Below, one piece after another: positions 32,816 through 41,209 of a stretch of DNA of 64,000 bases (the first letter of the stretch is position 1; each line of letters starts with the position of its first letter). The DNA is taken from the NCBI RefSeq assembly GCF_016522075.1, contig NZ_JAEHFW010000001.1:868001-932000 (forward strand), in the 5' to 3' direction. This DNA comes from Mucilaginibacter segetis. Lineage in GTDB: Bacteria > Bacteroidota > Bacteroidia > Sphingobacteriales > Sphingobacteriaceae. Both the position numbers and the translations under genes were made by a program. The notes beneath the pieces were generated by a model. It saw only the letters and a program-made list of their open reading frames with translations, was not told the DNA's origin and did no database searches.

Positions 32816-33811
32816 ATGAGATACCGGAAATTAGCAAATACAGTTTTAAGCCTTTCAGAGGTTACTTTTGGCGCCTGGGCGGCCGGTGGTTGGATGTGGG
32901 GCGGGACGGAACGCGGCGCCGCGGTGGAAGCGATGAGGGCCGCCTACGATCAGGGCGTTACCTCGATAGACACCGCACCCATCTACGGGCAAGGCGCCAG
33001 CGAAGAAATCGTAGGAGAAGCGATCAGGGGATTGCCGCGTGATCAGATCCAGATTCTCACCAAATATGGCATGCGCTGGGACCTTAAACAAGGAGAGTTC
33101 GGGTTCAGCAGCAAAGATAACGACGGAAAGACGATCGATATTTACAAATATGCAGGTAAGGAAAGCATCATCAAAGAGTGCGAAGACAGCCTGAAACGCC
33201 TGGGGACGGATTATATTGATCTTTACCAGATCCACTGGCCGGACACGACGACACCGATAGCAGAAACGATGGAGGCGGTATCCCGACTTATCGAACAGGG
33301 AAAAGTGAGGTTTGCTGGTGTTTGCAATTACGATGCAGCGCAAATGGCGGAGGCTGAAAAGTATATCAGCCTGGTATCAAATCAGGTCCCTTACAGTATG
33401 GTCAAACGGGATATTGAAAAAGAACTCGTTCCTTATTGCCTGGAGCACGGAAAGTCCATTTTAGCTTACAGCCCGTTGGAGCGTGGTCTATTGACCGGCA
33501 AAATGAAGCCTGGCCATCATTTCGAAGCTGGTGACCACCGCCAGGGCTTATCCTACTTTAAAGTGGAAAACCTGCAAAGGACGAATGCTTTCCTGGACCA
33601 GATCAAACCTATCGCCGATGAAAAACAACTGGCCGTCGGACAGCTGGTGATCCTGTGGACCTTGCAACAGCCGGGTATTACCATCACCCTGGTGGGTGCC
33701 AGGAACAAAGAACAGGCGATACAAAATGCAAAGGCGATAGACCAACAATTAAGCGAGGAAGAAGTAACTGCAATCACCGGTTACCTGGACCAACTGGAAC
33801 TGATCGCTTAA
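32816..33811 (+). CDS. aldo/keto reductase
   Basis: 331 residues with the (beta/alpha)8 AKR pattern: SIDTAPIYGQGASEEIVGEA (catalytic Asp and Tyr), LTKYGMRWD (Lys), YIDLYQIHWPD (His) and the C-terminal NADP-binding TITLVGARNKEQAIQN. It reduces aldehydes or ketones with NADPH. It is followed after 22 bases by a second AKR gene and then an MFS exporter, probably one operon. The two AKRs are different subtypes, so this is not a recent tandem duplication. Confidence 0.94.
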   Translation: MRYRKLANTVLSLSEVTFGAWAAGGWMWGGTERGAAVEAMRAAYDQGVTSIDTAPIYGQGASEEIVGEAIRGLPRDQIQILTKYGMRWDLKQGEFGFSSKDNDGKTIDIYKYAGKESIIKECEDSLKRLGTDYIDLYQIHWPDTTTPIAETMEAVSRLIEQGKVRFAGVCNYDAAQMAEAEKYISLVSNQVPYSMVKRDIEKELVPYCLEHGKSILAYSPLERGLLTGKMKPGHHFEAGDHRQGLSYFKVENLQRTNAFLDQIKPIADEKQLAVGQLVILWTLQQPGITITLVGARNKEQAIQNAKAIDQQLSEEEVTAITGYLDQLELIA

Positions 33812-33833
33812 AAAAAACAGTAAAACATAAGCT

Positions 33834-34813
33834 ATGGAATATATAAGATTCGGTAATACAGGTATGATGGTTTCCAGGCTTTGCCTGGGAACCATGACCT
33901 ATGGTATGCCCACCGAAAGATGGCCCTGGGCGCTTAACGAAGAGCAAAGCCGCCCATTATCCGGAAGGCCCTTGACCTGGGTATCAATTTTTTTGATACC
34001 GCGGACGTTTACACGGGCGGGGCCAGTGAAGAAGTGGTAGGCCGGGCGCTGAAGGATTTTGCCAAACGCGACGAAGTCGTACTGGCCACCAAAGTATTCA
34101 ACCCCATGGGCCCCGGCCCGAATGATAAGGGCCTTTCGCGTAAGCATATCCTGAGCGCTATTGATGCGAGTCTTAGGCGCCTGGGTACCGACTACGTCGA
34201 CCTTTACCAGATCCATCGCTGGGACTATGATACGCCGATCGAAGAAACCATGGAGGCGCTGCATGATGTGGTCAAGGCGGGCAAGGCCCGTTACATCGGC
34301 GCGTCTTCGATGTATAGCTGGCAGTTTGCCCAGGCACAATATACCGCTGACCTGAATGGCTGGACAAGATTTGTGTCCATGCAGCCGCATTATAACCTGC
34401 TCTACCGCGAGGAAGAGCGGGAGATGATTCCTTTTTGTGTAGATCAAAAGATCGCGGTAATACCCTGGTCGCCGTTGGCCCGGGGACTGCTGACCGGTAA
34501 AAGGACCAAAGAGCGCAACGAGACCGAGCGTGCAAAAACGGACGCTTTTGGTAAAAAATTATATGGAGAAGAAAAGGATTTCGACATTATCACTAGGCTC
34601 AGCGAAATAGCCGAACACAAAGGCCTGCCCGACGCGCAGGTAGCTTTAGCCTGGATGCTGAGCAAGTCGGCCATTACTGCCCCTATCATCGGCGCAAGCA
34701 AACCAGGCCACCTGGAAGATGCCGTAGCTGCCTTGTCTGTAGAATTGTCCGATGAAGAGATCCGGCAACTGGAAGAATTGTATAAGCCCCATCCGGTGCT
34801 CGGATTTGAATGA
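33834..34813 (+). pseudogene. aldo/keto reductase, one-base frameshift near 33955
   Basis: The first frame from ATG 33834 gives MEYIRFGNTGMMVSRLCLGT up to EEQSRP. One base is missing in CCGCCCATTA (33951-33960). In the next frame the protein continues IIRKALDLGINFFDTADVYT, GGASEEVVGRALKDFAKRDE, YVDLYQIHRWDYDTP and ITAPIIGASKPGHLEDA to the end. All AKR catalytic residues are present across the two frames. With the base restored it would be a normal 326-residue enzyme, so either a very recent pseudogene or a sequencing error. The stop overlaps the start of the MFS gene (ATGA). Confidence 0.85.
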
Positions 34814-36015
34814 GCGGTTGCATGATGAAAAATAACCAAAACCCTCCGCTTATCCAGTTAAGCCTGGTCTCGCTGCTGATCGGCGGGCTGAGTATTGGCA
34901 TGACCGAATTCCTGATGATGGGGGTGCTGCCGGATATTTCGCAGAGTCTCCACATAACGATTCCTGACGCTGGCCATCTGATATCGATCTACGCCCTTGG
35001 CGTGGTGATCGGCGCCCCGCTGATGGTTGGCCTGGCCGGTCACTATCCGCCCAGAAAAGTATTGATGGGCCTGATGCTGATGGTATTCATTTTCAACGGA
35101 CTTTTTGCAGTAGCGCCCAATTATGCTTTGCTGCTTATCGCCCGTTTCTTCGCGGGCCTGCCACATGGCGCCTTTTTTGGCATGGGTGCGGTAGTTGCCA
35201 GCAGGCTGGCGGCGCCCGGAAGGGAAGCGCGTTCCGTAGCGGTGATGTTTGCCGGCTTGACTGTAGCCAATATCATCGGCGTTCCTTTAGGTACTTTCAT
35301 TGGCCATAACTTAAGCTGGCGCTTGTCATTTGGCCTGATCGCGGTGTTTGCTTTGATCTCCGTTATTTGCATCCGGCTATGGATGCCCGCACTCCGACCG
35401 GCTAAAGCGTTGAGTTTTAGGAGCAGCCTGGCTATTTTCAAAAAAGCAAATCTCTGGCTGGTGATCGGTATCTCTGCCATTGGTACCGGCGGTTTCTTTT
35501 CCTGGATCAGTTATATCGCGCCGGTGATGACCCATGTGGCCGGCTTTAGCGGTAATATGGTTACCATCATTATGATCATCATCGGCCTGGGAATGGCTGC
35601 GGGTAACTTTGCCGGCGGCCGTCTGGCGGACCGGTTTTCTCCCTTGGTTACCACAGCCGTTCTGTTATCGGCAATGATTTTGGTATTGGCTGGTTTCGCG
35701 TTGATCAGCGCTTACCAGTTACCGGTGATCGTGATGACCTTTTTGACCGGAGCCATTGGCTTCGCGGTGATTGCCCCGATGCAGATCCTGATCATGCAGG
35801 TGGCTAAGGGTGCCGAAATGCTGGCCTCTTCGGTGTTGCAGGCCACTTCTAATTTTGGTAACGCCCTGGGCGCCTACTTGGGCGGACTGCCTATCGCCGC
35901 AGGGCTGAGCTATACTTCGCCGGAATATGTAGGCTGCGGCCTGGCGTTTTGCGGGCTGCTGTTTTGCGTCATACTGCTCAAGAGAAGAGGACCTGGATTG
36001 GAAAGTTCCGGCTAA
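34810..36015 (+). CDS. MFS transporter of the AraJ/DHA1 drug-efflux type
   Basis: 401 residues with 12 predicted membrane helices. TEFLMMGVLPDISQSLHITI and ALGVVIGAPLMVGLAG near the start, and RFFAGLPHGAFFGMGAVVAS, are the DHA1 (AraJ/PbuE) signature. No large soluble domain. It would export sugars, purine analogues or drugs by proton antiport; substrate unknown. Its ATG overlaps the stop of the aldo/keto reductase by 4 bases, so the two are translationally coupled. Other starts at 34822 and 34825 are possible. Confidence 0.92.
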   Translation: MSGCMMKNNQNPPLIQLSLVSLLIGGLSIGMTEFLMMGVLPDISQSLHITIPDAGHLISIYALGVVIGAPLMVGLAGHYPPRKVLMGLMLMVFIFNGLFAVAPNYALLLIARFFAGLPHGAFFGMGAVVASRLAAPGREARSVAVMFAGLTVANIIGVPLGTFIGHNLSWRLSFGLIAVFALISVICIRLWMPALRPAKALSFRSSLAIFKKANLWLVIGISAIGTGGFFSWISYIAPVMTHVAGFSGNMVTIIMIIIGLGMAAGNFAGGRLADRFSPLVTTAVLLSAMILVLAGFALISAYQLPVIVMTFLTGAIGFAVIAPMQILIMQVAKGAEMLASSVLQATSNFGNALGAYLGGLPIAAGLSYTSPEYVGCGLAFCGLLFCVILLKRRGPGLESSG

Positions 36016-36064
36016 ACAATAGTGCCTCCGGCTTGTTGTAATTCCGTATAGAAGATCAGCCGCT

Positions 36065-37183
36065 ATGTTAGGTAACGAAGAAGACAGGATCCGGGAGGTC
36101 CATAAATATTTATCGTTGGATTTAAGCCAGTCACCCGAGCTTCAGGACATTGTTGACCTGGCCGCCCGGTTGTGCGACAAACCCATCGCGTTGCTTACCT
36201 TCCTGGATGAACAGATCAACTGGCTAAAGATACGGTCAGGCGTAGCTGTTGAAGTAATGCCCCGAAGTACTTCCTTTTGTCAATACGCAGTACAACAAGA
36301 TCAGGTACTCATTATTCCGGATGCCTCCAGGGATGCACGGTTCGACGACAATCCGCTTGTGCATGCCGATCCGAATATTCGTTTCTATGCAGGAGCACCA
36401 CTTGTCTTGAACAATGGCCTCAAACTGGGCACGCTCTGCCTGTTTGATCTGAAGCCCAATGCGATCGATCCTTTACAGCAAAAGGCATTACAGACACTGG
36501 CGAGGCAAGCTGCTGCCCTCCTTGAACTGGAGCACAGTAAAGCAGAGCTGAACAAGAAAATAGAAGAGATCCAGGCAAAAAATGAAACGCTAGTAAAGAT
36601 CGCTTATATGCAGTCCCATGATATCCGGCATCCGCTGACCTCGGTCATGGGGCTGATGGAACTGGTTAAAGAGAACTTGCAGGCCGTTGACGCCCAATGG
36701 CTGCGAATGATGGGCGAAGCGACCAATGCCCTCGACGACCGGATAAAGGCGATCGTGGCGGAATCTATTTCAGAAAAGGACCTGAAAGCAATGCGTTTCA
36801 ATAAAATGATCGAAGAAATAGAAGATTGTGCCATACTGCTGCTGGACCAGGACGGCTATATTGAAAATTGGAATAAAGGCGCCCGGTTGCTGAAAGGTTA
36901 TAACGCCGAAGAGATCATTGGTAAAAATTTCGAGGTGTTCTACACCGGGAAAGACAGGAAAGCAGGGCGGCCTGCCAAACTGATTGCCCTGGCCACCAAA
37001 AATGGCGTAGCCAAAGATGAAGGATGGCGTTTACGGAAGGACGGAACTAAATTCTGGGGGAGCATTGTAATTACCGCCATACACAACGAAAATAAGCAAG
37101 TGATCGGATTTACCAAAATGACCAGAAAACTCATGGCTACAGCAGAAGCACCAAACGTGGCTGAGGTTTGCCTCCAGTCTTGA
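36065..37183 (+). CDS. GAF - DHp-like - PAS signalling protein without ATPase domain
   Basis: 372 residues. N-terminal GAF (about 10-155) with LCDKPIALLTFLDEQINWLK and IRFYAGAPLVL. A helical segment (about 160-235) contains MQSHDIRHPLTSVMGLMELV, which looks like the H-box of a HisKA dimerisation domain. Instead of a HATPase domain a PAS domain follows (about 245-360, DCAILLLDQDGYIENWNKGA, GFTKMTRKL). So the protein cannot phosphorylate itself in the usual way. It may dimerise with or accept phosphate from another kinase. A similar arrangement ends the 1297-residue protein at 41210. Confidence 0.85.
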   Translation: MLGNEEDRIREVHKYLSLDLSQSPELQDIVDLAARLCDKPIALLTFLDEQINWLKIRSGVAVEVMPRSTSFCQYAVQQDQVLIIPDASRDARFDDNPLVHADPNIRFYAGAPLVLNNGLKLGTLCLFDLKPNAIDPLQQKALQTLARQAAALLELEHSKAELNKKIEEIQAKNETLVKIAYMQSHDIRHPLTSVMGLMELVKENLQAVDAQWLRMMGEATNALDDRIKAIVAESISEKDLKAMRFNKMIEEIEDCAILLLDQDGYIENWNKGARLLKGYNAEEIIGKNFEVFYTGKDRKAGRPAKLIALATKNGVAKDEGWRLRKDGTKFWGSIVITAIHNENKQVIGFTKMTRKLMATAEAPNVAEVCLQS

Positions 37184-37193
37184 TGGCATAGCT

Positions 37194-37652
37194 CTAATGG
37201 CTTTTTTGTATACTATCAATCAGGGCTTTCATCTCCGCGATCTCTTTGACTTGAGCTTTAATAATACCGTCGGCCAATTTACGGACCCTGGGGTCTTTGA
37301 TATGCGCGTTCTCACTGGTCATAATGGCGATGGAATGATGCGGGATCATCCCTTTCATATACTGGACATCACCGATGCCTACCTGACGGTGTACGCCAGC
37401 AAAGGCCAGAGCAAAGGCCACCATAGCGGAAAAGATAAACACAGTATTTTTCTTTTTATCCGGGTACATCATGGGCATCATTGCCAGCATCAACACGGCC
37501 ATGGCCGAGATCATCATCAGGGTCATATAAAAGCGCGTCATGTTAACGTAAATATGACTGATGTCGTTCACATTGAGAAACATGATCGCATACATCAGCA
37601 CGAAAGAGGTGCCCAGCGTGAGGCCCAGTTTACCGTAATTCCCTTTTTTCAT
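37194..37652 (-). CDS. DUF305 family membrane protein
   Basis: 152 residues. Three hydrophobic helices (about 10-25, 38-60, 70-85) are followed by the DUF305 part: YMKGMIPHHSIAIMTSENA and KLADGIIKAQVKEIAEMKAL. The paired His and Met residues suggest metal (copper) binding, as proposed for the family. It is convergent with the GAF/PAS gene, ten bases apart. Confidence 0.88.
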   Translation of the reverse strand: MKKGNYGKLGLTLGTSFVLMYAIMFLNVNDISHIYVNMTRFYMTLMMISAMAVLMLAMMPMMYPDKKKNTVFIFSAMVAFALAFAGVHRQVGIGDVQYMKGMIPHHSIAIMTSENAHIKDPRVRKLADGIIKAQVKEIAEMKALIDSIQKSH

Positions 37653-37762
37653 CGTATATTCTCCTATATAAAATACAAGCTTTTGAAGAAATTGTTTACC
37701 ACTATTGATCCAGCTACCTACACATATTGCTATAACGTACCATTGGAAAATATGTTAGGTGG

Positions 37763-38026
37763 CTAACGATCCGTAGCATGCCATTCAATTGAGAAAGCGG
37801 GAGCCGGATGCGGGCGGTTCTTCCAATGTGTCGCGGGCAGTCCCCAGAAACTCCGGATCTGGTAGCTGCCTGAAATCGCTATCGGGAATTTCAGCGAAGG
37901 GACAGTGGTGATGGTTAATGTGTATTCAACGTTTGAGCCGTTCCGGCTGTAGGCGCAGGAAAGGCCGCGCGGGCCGCAGCAGGCGAATAGTAAGAGCACG
38001 ACCACGTTGATATAAATCTGCTTCAC
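37763..38026 (-). CDS. hypothetical small exported protein
   Basis: 87 residues with an N-terminal hydrophobic stretch, MKQIYINVVVLLLFACCGP, that looks like a lipoprotein signal (Cys at 16 or 17). The rest (SYQIRSFWGLPATHWKNRPH) resembles no family I know. It lies divergent from the PAS kinase gene. Small size and lack of homologue knowledge make it uncertain. Confidence 0.45.
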   Translation of the reverse strand: MKQIYINVVVLLLFACCGPRGLSCAYSRNGSNVEYTLTITTVPSLKFPIAISGSYQIRSFWGLPATHWKNRPHPAPAFSIEWHATDR

Positions 38027-38029
38027 CCA

Positions 38030-38065
38030 CTACAAACAATTTATGACCTACAAACAATTTATGAC
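38030..38065 (+). repeat. tandem duplication of an 18-bp unit
   Basis: CTACAAACAATTTATGAC occurs twice without a gap between the divergent small gene and the PAS kinase gene. It creates extra in-frame start codons upstream of the kinase. Confidence 0.85.
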
Positions 38066-38108
38066 AGTAATTGTTAAACTGACTTTCCCTTTTGTTTATT
38101 TTTGTTTT

Positions 38109-40160
38109 ATGGCCAACTCTGACGCAGCTGATGATCTTCCTTTTTTGCAAGCCGGCGGTGAAATGGCGGAATTGATCCGTGGGTTCAATTGGGCGGGAAC
38201 CAGCCTCGGGCCACTTTCCTTATGGCCGCCAGCATTGAAGATCATCACCGCCCTGTTGCTCAGTAGTCGGTTCCCGATGCTGCTCTGCTGGGGCCCTGAC
38301 TATATCCAGTTGTATAATGATGCGTTCAGACCCGTTAACGGGCGGGACAAACATCCGAAAGCGCTGGGAAGCAGCGCAAGAGAAACCTATGCGGAGATAT
38401 GGGAAACGATCGGCCCGATGTTCGAAGCGGTCATGCGGGGAGAAAGTTTTGGGTTCCCGGATTTCAATGTCCGGCTGGAACGAAACGGCTACCCGGAGGA
38501 TTGTTATTTCGATTTCTCCTACAGCCCTCTTACGGATGAACAGGGAATGATTCGCGGCATCCTGGTGATCTGTAAAGAAACGACCGAAAAAGTTAGGGCG
38601 ATCGATGAGCAGTCCTCGCTGGCCGAAGAGATGACCGCGATGAATGAAGAACTGGCGGCTGCCAACGAAGAATATACCGCGATCAATGAGGAACTGATCG
38701 CCACGAACGAGGAGCTCCATCAACACCAGGAACAACTACGGGCATCGCTGGAATCGGTCGCGCGCAGTGAGCGCCTGTTCAAATCCATTGCCCTGAACAT
38801 CCCGCGTTCGCTCATTATCGTGATCGGGCCCGACCACCGTTTCCTGACCATTGAGGGTGATCTGATGACCCGCATGGGTTATGACAGCAGGGATTACCAG
38901 GGCAAACATCCCCTCGAGGTCGGCCCGGCCGAACGGTACGAGGCATCCCGGCACTTATATGACCAGGTACTGGCCGGAGAAACCTTTTCGGTGGAACGGA
39001 AGGGAGCTACCGGCGAGGACTTTATAGTGCATTTTGTCCCGTTGAAAAATGAACGGGACGAGGTCTATGCCGGGCTGATCATCGCGCTGGACATCACGGC
39101 GATCAGGCAGGCTGAGGAAAAGAGCGCCCGGTTGGCAGCCATCGTCGAATCTTCGGCGGACGCCATTATCAGTAAAACCTTCGACAGTGTTATTACCAGC
39201 TGGAACCAGGGTGCCGAACGTATGTTTGGTTATACCGAAGCGGAGATGATCGGCGAAACGATCTATAAGCTCATTCCACCAGAACGGCATGACGAAGAAC
39301 CCCGGATCCTGGCGCGGTTAAAAGATGGTCATCGGGTAGAACATTTTGATACACAGCGCCTTACAAAGGACGGGCGGCTGCTCGAGGTCTCGCTTAGCAT
39401 CTCGCCGGTAAAAGACCCGCAGGGCAGGATCATTGGCTTATCCAAGATCGCGCGGGACATTACCGAACGTAAGTTGGATGAGCAGCGTAAGAATGATTTT
39501 ATCGGTATGGTCAGCCACGAACTGAAAACGCCGTTGACCTCTCTTGGCGCCATTATTCAGGTCGCCGATGCTAAACTGCGCCAAAGCGAAGACACTTTCC
39601 TGGCTGGAGCCATGCAAAAGGCCATCATACAGATCAAACGGATGACCGGGATGATCAATGGTTTCTTAAATATCTCCCGCCTGGAATCCGGTAAAATACA
39701 GATCGATAAGGCCCACTTTGACCTGCAAGAACTGATCGAAGAAATGATAGCGGAAAGCGAGCTCACCATCAGTAGCCATACGATCCGCTTTCAGGGCTGC
39801 GGCGCGGTGAGGATCCTGGCTGACCGCGACAAGATGGCCTCGGTGCTGACGAACCTTATTAGTAACGCGGTCAAATATTCCCCCAAAGGTAAACTGATCG
39901 AGGTCAGTTGCGAAGTAAATGATCGATCTGTGCAGATCAGCGTGCGGGACCAGGGCATGGGTATCAAACCCAACGACCTGCCGCATGTCTTTGACCGTTA
40001 TTACCGGGTCTCTACCACCCATACGCAGCATATCTCCGGTTTTGGCATTGGGCTTTACCTGAGCGCGGAGATCATCCGACATCACGGCGGGGACATCTGG
40101 GCAGAAAGCCAAAGCGGCGCGGGCTCCACCTTTTATTTTAGCCTGCCGCTCGTCGAATGA
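38109..40160 (+). CDS. multi-PAS sensor histidine kinase with central NEEL coiled coil
   Basis: I start at ATG 38109 (MANSDAADDLPFLQAGGEMA); an ATG at 38043 inside the tandem repeat adds 22 hydrophobic residues of doubtful value. About 683 residues: a PAS-like N-terminal domain (LGPLSLWPPALKIITALLLS, LCWGPDYIQLYNDAF), a coiled coil with repeated NEEL units (about 175-225), two more PAS domains (about 230-345 and 350-470), HisKA (FIGMVSHELKTPLTSLGAII) and HATPase (NLISNAVKYSPKGK, GMGIKPNDLPHVFDRYYR, GFGIGLYLSAEII). Its tail overlaps the convergent receiver gene by 28 bases; that receiver may be its partner. Confidence 0.92.
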   Translation: MANSDAADDLPFLQAGGEMAELIRGFNWAGTSLGPLSLWPPALKIITALLLSSRFPMLLCWGPDYIQLYNDAFRPVNGRDKHPKALGSSARETYAEIWETIGPMFEAVMRGESFGFPDFNVRLERNGYPEDCYFDFSYSPLTDEQGMIRGILVICKETTEKVRAIDEQSSLAEEMTAMNEELAAANEEYTAINEELIATNEELHQHQEQLRASLESVARSERLFKSIALNIPRSLIIVIGPDHRFLTIEGDLMTRMGYDSRDYQGKHPLEVGPAERYEASRHLYDQVLAGETFSVERKGATGEDFIVHFVPLKNERDEVYAGLIIALDITAIRQAEEKSARLAAIVESSADAIISKTFDSVITSWNQGAERMFGYTEAEMIGETIYKLIPPERHDEEPRILARLKDGHRVEHFDTQRLTKDGRLLEVSLSISPVKDPQGRIIGLSKIARDITERKLDEQRKNDFIGMVSHELKTPLTSLGAIIQVADAKLRQSEDTFLAGAMQKAIIQIKRMTGMINGFLNISRLESGKIQIDKAHFDLQELIEEMIAESELTISSHTIRFQGCGAVRILADRDKMASVLTNLISNAVKYSPKGKLIEVSCEVNDRSVQISVRDQGMGIKPNDLPHVFDRYYRVSTTHTQHISGFGIGLYLSAEIIRHHGGDIWAESQSGAGSTFYFSLPLVE

Positions 40161-40522
40161 TCAAGGCTAAGGCACCTTTTGATCTCAGCCAGCATAGCAG
40201 CGATATCGAAAGGCTTGCGCACAAAACCGTCGGCTTTACAGGATAGAGCGATCTGTTCAATGTCTGCCGAAGTGGAGATAATGATCACCGGTACGCCGGC
40301 CAGCCGGTGGATCAATTTGATCTCCTGGCAAAGCATTGTGCCTTCCCTGTCATTGACCCATTCGTCGAGTAGAATTAGTTCCGGCTCATAGCGGTGGAGT
40401 TCTTCCAACTGCTCTGACTTTGGGCAGCCCAGCGGTTCATAACCTTCTGACAATAACAGGTAGGAAATAATTTCCCGAATAGCCTGGTCGTCTTCAATAA
40501 TCAGGATGTTTTTTCTTCTCAT
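40133..40522 (-). CDS. stand-alone receiver (CheY-like) response regulator
   Basis: 129 residues, only a receiver domain: NILIIEDDQAIREIISYLLL, phosphoacceptor Asp in ELILLDEWVNDREG, VIIISTSAD and VRKPFDIAAML. No output domain, so it must act by binding a partner or passing phosphate on. It overlaps the end of the PAS kinase gene in convergent orientation and lies 43 bases upstream of nothing but another receiver gene on the same strand. Confidence 0.92.
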   Translation of the reverse strand: MRRKNILIIEDDQAIREIISYLLLSEGYEPLGCPKSEQLEELHRYEPELILLDEWVNDREGTMLCQEIKLIHRLAGVPVIIISTSADIEQIALSCKADGFVRKPFDIAAMLAEIKRCLSLDHSTSGRLK

Positions 40523-40565
40523 GCAAAAAGCTTAGTAAAAGGAGCTTACAAAGGTATAAAAAACT

Positions 40566-40919
40566 TCAGGCATACCTACGGACCAGCCTGACAAGTTCGC
40601 CCAGGTCGAAAGGTTTATTCAGGTACGCATCAGCCAGGCTCGTCTCAGCGAGCTCCGGCAGGCGGTTAGTGGCAGAAACGAGGACCACCGGAAAACAGCA
40701 GGTAGAAGGGTCATTTTTTAAGCTCAGGCAAAGGTCATAGCCGAAGCCATCGGCGAGCCGGTTATCCAGTAGGATGAGCGCAGGGCGTAGTTTGCGCACA
40801 AAAGCAGTGGAAACACTTTCCTGTGTGCTGATGACCCGGAAGCCTTCGCCTTCCAGGATATAGACCATCACGTCCAGGATATCTTTATCGTCTTCTAAAA
40901 TCAATATTGTTTTTTCCAT
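40566..40919 (-). CDS. stand-alone receiver (CheY-like) response regulator
   Basis: I start at ATG 40919 (MEKTILILEDDKDILDVM); an upstream ATG at 41036 would add 39 residues unlike any receiver. 117 residues: acidic pair EDD, phosphoacceptor Asp in ALILLDNRLADGFGYDL, VVLVSATNR and LNKPFDLGELV. Similar but not identical to the receiver at 40133, which follows it on the same strand after 43 bases, so they are probably co-transcribed. Confidence 0.9.
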   Translation of the reverse strand: MEKTILILEDDKDILDVMVYILEGEGFRVISTQESVSTAFVRKLRPALILLDNRLADGFGYDLCLSLKNDPSTCCFPVVLVSATNRLPELAETSLADAYLNKPFDLGELVRLVRRYA

Positions 40920-41209
40920 AATCTCACTGATAAGGTTTGATGCAGCTAAGTGAAAGGGACGGCTATTGATCAGGTATTTAGGAATCGAACTGCGTGATAA
41001 AGATAAATTAATTTTCAGCATTGTTGTGGCCATCACTTCAGGTTTTTCAAACGGAATATACCCGGGTTACCAGTTTGATGACCAAACAGGCAGGCCGTTT
41101 TTTAAAACACACTGGCCTTAGTAATTATAAGGATATTGTCATTACTATAAATTAATTTTTTTATACATTGTATTATCTTGTCCTTTGCTAATTTAAACCA
41201 GTTATCACC

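Noticed and set aside
38043..38108. Upstream ATG of the PAS kinase
   Set aside because: It lies in the tandem repeat and adds a hydrophobic leader not expected for a soluble PAS kinase; ATG 38109 is preferred, though the longer form is not excluded.
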